DNA of 64,000 nucleotides from Combretum micranthum (lineage: Eukaryota > Streptophyta > Magnoliopsida > Myrtales > Combretaceae): the NCBI GenBank assembly GCA_024138025.1, contig JAMXBD010001441.1, forward strand, positions 62,001 through 126,000, given 5' to 3'. A program made the translations under genes and the position numbers. Shown here piece by piece: positions 59,454-64,000 of this stretch (its first letter is position 1; each line of letters begins with the position of its first letter). Below the pieces are notes generated by a model. That model was not told the DNA's origin and did not search any database. It worked only from the letters and a program-made list of their open reading frames with translations.

Positions 59454-61310
59454 TGTTGGTCCCGAATATGCAAACAAGAGGGGAGGGGTGAATTGTTTGT
59501 TTCAAAATTTTTTTAGGAAAACACAATATAAACAATGCGAAATAATAAATTGCAAAAAGTAAATGAATCCAGAAATTTATAGAGGTTCCTCCTTTTGAGT
59601 CAGTCCTCTCTTCCAGCTCCACTGCTGGGGACCCGGTAATCCACACCGATTGGTTCCACTAATCCAATGAATGAATGAGAGATTACAAACACCAATCAAC
59701 CTTGCTCTGTCTCACAAGCCTATCACCCTTGGCTAAACACAGATCTACAATACAATGTAATCCTCTCTCACTAACACTCAAACTAACTTAAGAATACATG
59801 AAATATTTCTTCATCATGAGTTTACAATGGAAAACTCTAAGTATTAAGCACAAGAACACATAGAAAAATTCGAGTAAATCAACTAGGCACAAAACGTCTG
59901 ATGAAGCGTCTGAAAATATCAGAGAAACGTCTGAAGAAATCAAAAAATAATTTTGTTCGAGTTTCTTTCTTTTCTTTGTTGTTCTTCTCTGTTTTGGACT
60001 GATACATGAGCAATATATATATAGGCTTTGTTTCCAACGGATAGAAATAGCTTCCCAAAGATATCCATTCGGTTTTTGAAACTTTTCCGTTGGAGAGAGA
60101 GAAAATCCGTTTGTTTGAGATATCATTGCTATTTTTTGTTTTCCAAACTTTGAATAAGTCTTTATAAGCTTCCAGGAGGATGAAGTTTGTTCCACAAATA
60201 AATATCTAACTTGATTTTTGAATTTCGAATGGCTTTGCTGGAGGAGAGAGAAATTCCGTGCTTTGTAGAGAGAGAAACTTATCCATTGAAATATCCTTGT
60301 TGTTTATGATTCCCAGACTTGAAGAAGTGTTAATAACACTCTAGAATATGTGTGTCTTGATCCACATAAAAGTATCCAGCTTAATATTTGAATTTCGAAC
60401 GGATTTGTTTCAACTAAAGGAGAGAGAAAATATCACGTGATTTTAGAGAGAGAAAGTCGTCCGAAATGTTGAAAGATATCCATAATAATCCGTAGGTTGT
60501 TGAGGATGTGGTCAAATAAGTCCCACAAGACAAGTACAAGAAGATATGATCATATATCCGAAGTGCGAAGGATCGGAGAGAATCAAAATCATATCAAATT
60601 TTTTTTTTTTTTAAAAAAAACCTGCATAAAAACAGCATAAAAATCTGCATAAATCAGTCCGTATTCATCCGAAATCGATCCTTAGAGCTTGGGAAATATC
60701 TTTACATATTAATCTCTCAATATCTATAACATTCCCTTCATAAGACATCAAATTTCGCGCATTTAAAGATGGCGTGGCTGCTGATCTGGAGGTTGAAGAT
60801 GATGAATAGTACCACAAAATTCCAGCACGTAAAAAATCGAAATTCCCCATGGATTTTAACTCCTCTTTTGTGGAACGAATTAGATATATTACCCAAAATA
60901 CATCTAATAAGTGGAGCTAGGTCTTCGATGCATAAAACATACGCAAAACAAGTTTAAATTAATTCTGTTCGTTTCTGTTCTGATATAATTCTGTTCGTTT
61001 CTGTTCTGATATGCAGGAAACGTCTGATGAAACGTCTGACCAAACGTCTGACTAAACAAAAATTCAAGTTGAGCTCCGAATTGCATATACCATCTGTCTG
61101 ACATACATAAGATATATATATACGAAACAAGTTGACAAAAATTATGTTCCGTTCTGATCTGGTTTCATATACTCATATAGCATAAATCGTCTGACTAAAC
61201 GTCCAGACTATCTGACTGATTAGATAAACTCTTGCATAAACACTAAGGAACATGTCATATTACTTTACTCCTTTTTGTTATTATCAAAATCATAATTAAA
61301 GAACTTAACA
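59454..61310 (+). mobile_element. Solo LTR of a Maximus/SIRE-type copia element, 1857 bp
   Basis: 'tgttggtcccga' to 'gaacttaaca', flanked by a perfect ACAAC TSD, inside LTR B3. Features match Maximus/SIRE LTRs by layout: a 'gttcctccttttgagtcag' type 5' part, a TATA box at 60013-60022 followed by 'ccaacggatag', and a 3' part with clustered CGTCTGA motifs. No internal sequence. The lineage name rests on memory of the layout, not on a search. Confidence 0.85.
60013..60022 (+). promoter_or_regulatory. TATA box of the copia solo LTR
   Basis: 'caatatatatataggc', followed by a CCAACGG motif. Confidence 0.6.
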
Positions 61311-61315
61311 ACAAC
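61311..61315. repeat. Right TSD of the copia solo LTR (ACAAC)
   Basis: Identical to 59449-59453. B3 text resumes after it. Confidence 0.93.
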
Positions 61316-62327
61316 ATAATAATAACATAAAGAAAATAATAGAACATGAACAAAAACAAAACATGAATAAATTGTTGCTTCTTAAACTCAATGAGTCAAA
61401 AAAAATACACTAAACTCATGTTAAGTTATATGAACATGATGAGTATATGAAAGTAACTTTTACCTAAGGTTTATGTGTTGGTTGAAGAAGAAAAGAATGG
61501 GTTGTAGTATTATGTGGGACTTGGTTTTCTAAAGAAAAGAGAGAACTTGAGAGAGATTTTGAGAGAGTTTTAGTATGAATTGTGTTGTGTGAAAGAATGA
61601 AGGAGGAATGGAGTATTTATAGATTTTTAGAGTTAAAATTAGATGTAATTAAATAAAATGGAAAATAAAATAAAATTGAATGTATGGGAGGGGGATAGGC
61701 ACCGGTTTTGCTTGTAATGGGGGGAGGAAATAATTTATTTTGGTTGTTTTGTAATAAAAGAAGTAATGTGTAAAGTTTGATGTGATTAAAGTTGTATGAG
61801 AAAGTTAAATTGTAAGGTATAGGTATGATAGAGTGTAAGAATAGAGTGTAAGAAAAAGTAGAGATGGATGAATAGTAATAAATAGTAGAAAAGTACTATA
61901 AATAGTATACTAGATAATTAAAATACCGGTAGTAAATAAAATACGCGTAAAAGCCTATATCTGATATTTTTAGTTACCGAAAAATTCTAAAACTGATATT
62001 TTTGAAATCCTTATATTTTTACGGATCTATTGGTGTTGTCGGAACATTTTCATCATCCAATGCATCGGGGCATGGTTTTTGAAAACTGATCCCGTTTAGA
62101 TCCGAAAGACACTAAAAAATTATGAATATGATATTTTTAAACTTTCCTATATTATTACGAACCATAATCCACAATTATTTCAATTTCGTTTTCTAGGGTT
62201 TAATAACATAGGATTACCGGATCTAGATTCACTAGACTAATCATATAACTAGGTTAACTTTAGGGTTTCGTTTTGACTTCCGGTTCTTAGGGTTTGCTTA
62301 TATTATCGAAAAATCTAGGGACTTACA

Positions 62328-62332
62328 CATAC
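62328..62332. repeat. Right TSD of B3 (CATAC)
   Basis: Identical to 49485-49489. Confidence 0.95.
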
Positions 62333-63274
62333 ACTAAACTCATGTTAAGTTGTATGAACATGATGAGTGAATAAGAGAAATTTTACCTAAGGTTTATGTG
62401 TTTGTTGAAGAAGAATGAAATGGTTTGTAGTAATATGTGGGAAAAGGTTTTATAGAGAAAAGAGAGAACTTGAGAGAGATTTTAAGAGGGGATTTTATGG
62501 AGTGATTTTGGGAGAGTTTTAGTAGGAAATGAATTGTGTGAAAGAATGAAAGAGGAATGGAGTATTTATAGATTTTTAGAGTGGAAATTAGATGTAATAA
62601 AATAAAATAGAAAAGAAAACAAATTGATGGATGGGAGAGGAGGGAGGCGGCGGTTTTGGTTGTATTTTGGTTGGGGGCGGTGGGGGGGTGTGGAATTGAT
62701 TTATTTTGTTTGTTTTGTAATAAAAGAAGTAATATGTAAAGTGTGATGTGATTAAAGTTGTATGGGGAAGGTAAATTGTAAGATATAGGTATGGTAGAGT
62801 GTAAGAATAGAGTGTAAGAAAAAGTAGAGATAGATGAATAGTAGAAAAAGTATTATGAATAGTAGACTAGACAATTAAAATACCGGTAGTAAAGACAATA
62901 CGCGTAAATAAGCTATATTTGATATTTTTAGTTACCGAAAAATTCTAAAACTGATATTTTTGAAACCTTATATTTTTACGAATCTATTGGTGTTGTTGGA
63001 ATATTTCACTATCCGGGGCACGGTTTTTGAAAACTGATCCTGATCGGATCCGAAGGACACTAGAAAATTATGAATATGATATTTTTAAGCTTTCCTATAT
63101 TATTACGAACCATAATCCACAATTATCACAATTTCGTTTTCTAAGGTTTAAGAACACAGGATTGCCGGATCTAGATTCACTAGACTAATCATATAACTAG
63201 GTTAACTTTAGAGTTTTATTTTGACTTCCGGTTCTTAGGGTTTTCTTATATTATCGAAAAATTTAGGGGCTTAC

Positions 63275-64000
63275 TGTCACGCCCCCAGGGGTACCCTAAA
63301 CGTGGCAGTCCGCTACAAACAATACTAAAGCCTAGGAATGACTACCTTAGTTACACAAAGACTTCCATATCATGTACAAGGCATACATCACAACCAGGGG
63401 AACGCATCGGAGTAGTGCAATTTATATTGATAATAAGTAAGTAACAAGGTAAAGTGAATACTTATCATAAAACATACACATATTACATTTCACTTCTTAG
63501 GGGTATATCATTCTATTATCTTCAAATAAATATACATCACTAATCATATAGGTCATTACTGTAAGCCCTGGAAAATTTCAACAAATGATTCTAAAAGTTG
63601 AACTTTGGAAATAAAACCCTGAAAGTCACCCCGAGTTAAAACCGAACTTTGGCAAGTCCAAACTTCGAACGAATCCGGAAAATTCTGAATCGTGAGAAAA
63701 ATAAGAAATCTCAGAAATAGAATAGCAACTTAAAATACTTCTATTCTGAAACCTTTATGTACGACAAACTTCCTATTTAACTTCGACTTATAAATTCGGA
63801 TAAAATATAGCCCTAAAACAAATTGTTAAGGAGTGAATAGTGACTGGCTTCAGGAATAAAACTCAATCCAAAAGAATTCCGAGAACGTGGTGAGATATTT
63901 GATACTTATGAGAGTTGACCTTAAAATAAAACTCACCAATCAGACAAGTCATATAAGTGTGAAATATCGGTTCTCGTATTGGTAATGGTGTAAACCGGAA
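63275..64000 (-). mobile_element. LTR B4, start only, interrupted by LTR I
   Basis: 'tgtcacgcccccaggggt' and about 285 bp that follow the same order as other minus-strand Tekay-type LTRs ('aatgactaccttagt', 'tacaaggcatacatcac'). It is inserted at the last base of B2, with a likely TSD CTTAC (63270-63274). The rest is outside the window. Solo or full-length unknown. Confidence 0.75.
63560..64000 (+). mobile_element. LTR I, start only, plus strand
   Basis: 'tgtaagccctgg' interrupts B4 text; likely TSD ATTAC (63555-63559). The start resembles plus-strand Tekay-type LTRs ('gaaaccctgaaag', 'taaaaccgaac', then AT-rich). Runs off the window. Confidence 0.65.

Larger units (their letters stand above)
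49490..62327 (-). mobile_element. Solo LTR B3, inserted in B2 and itself interrupted twice
   Basis: Parts 49490-50605, 57899-59453 and 61316-62327, in total about 3.68 kb, 'tgtcacgccccaacggg' to 'gggacttaca'. Perfect CATAC TSD. Same family and same strand as its host B2. The interruptions are C2 and a copia solo LTR. Confidence 0.93.
46742..63274 (-). mobile_element. Solo LTR B2, interrupted by B3
   Basis: Left part 46742-49489, right part 62333-63274; together about 3690 bp, like B1 (3625 bp). It starts 'tgtcacaccccaacggg' and ends 'aggggcttac', one base short of the expected CA end because B4 was inserted there. The undisturbed site in B1 ('cacatacattaaactcatg', near 19965) shows how the two halves join. 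The left flank is ATGAC; the right one is outside the window. Confidence 0.88.

Overview
The window looks like a gene-poor, AT-rich stretch of a flowering-plant nuclear genome, probably a eudicot; the species cannot be told from the sequence. No intact host gene, tRNA, rRNA or CRISPR array could be supported. Almost everything that can be interpreted is transposable-element DNA. It is dominated by long (3.4-4.2 kb) LTRs of Ty3/gypsy chromovirus elements of the Tekay/Del type. Most are solo LTRs, and many are nested inside each other. All boundaries were read by eye from terminal TG/CA, target-site duplications (TSDs) and comparison between copies in the window.

Layout. 1-1156: probable 3' part of a Maximus/SIRE-type copia LTR. 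1157-2142: AT-rich, featureless. 2148-15846: one complete but decayed Tekay-type element (element A). It has two long LTRs, a perfect GAAAT TSD, a Met-tRNA primer site, an unusual extra ORF upstream of gag, gag with CCHC knuckles, protease, RT, RNase H, integrase, a chromodomain and a polypurine tract. 15847-17106: an older repeat carrying a non-autonomous hAT element (15995-16823); a related copy without the hAT lies at 30310-30620. 17110-20962: a foldback element split by solo LTR B1. 22031-28651: a diverged minus-strand LTR (G) split by solo LTR H. 30621-38380: a minus-strand, Reina-like gypsy remnant split by solo LTR C1 (33302-37452). 38381-41907: solo LTR E. 41908-44453: a short non-autonomous LTR element (F). 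44454-46105: a minus-strand copia polyprotein fragment.

46742-64000 is a deep nest. LTR B2 was split by B3. B3 was split by C2 and, separately, by a copia solo LTR. C2 was split by D, and D carries a Tourist-like MITE. At its right end B2 was hit by B4, which was itself hit by LTR I; both run off the window. TSDs fix the order for most layers.

How the parts work together. Only element A keeps all the parts of a retrotransposon, and its genes are broken by stops and frameshifts, so nothing here is likely to be autonomous now. The most interesting pattern is that several LTR families (A, B, C, G, H) share a TATA box followed, within about 50-330 nt, by a good 5' splice-donor sequence. In element A a good splice acceptor lies at the exact point where the extra ORF opens. 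This suggests a spliced leader in these elements, which is an inference.
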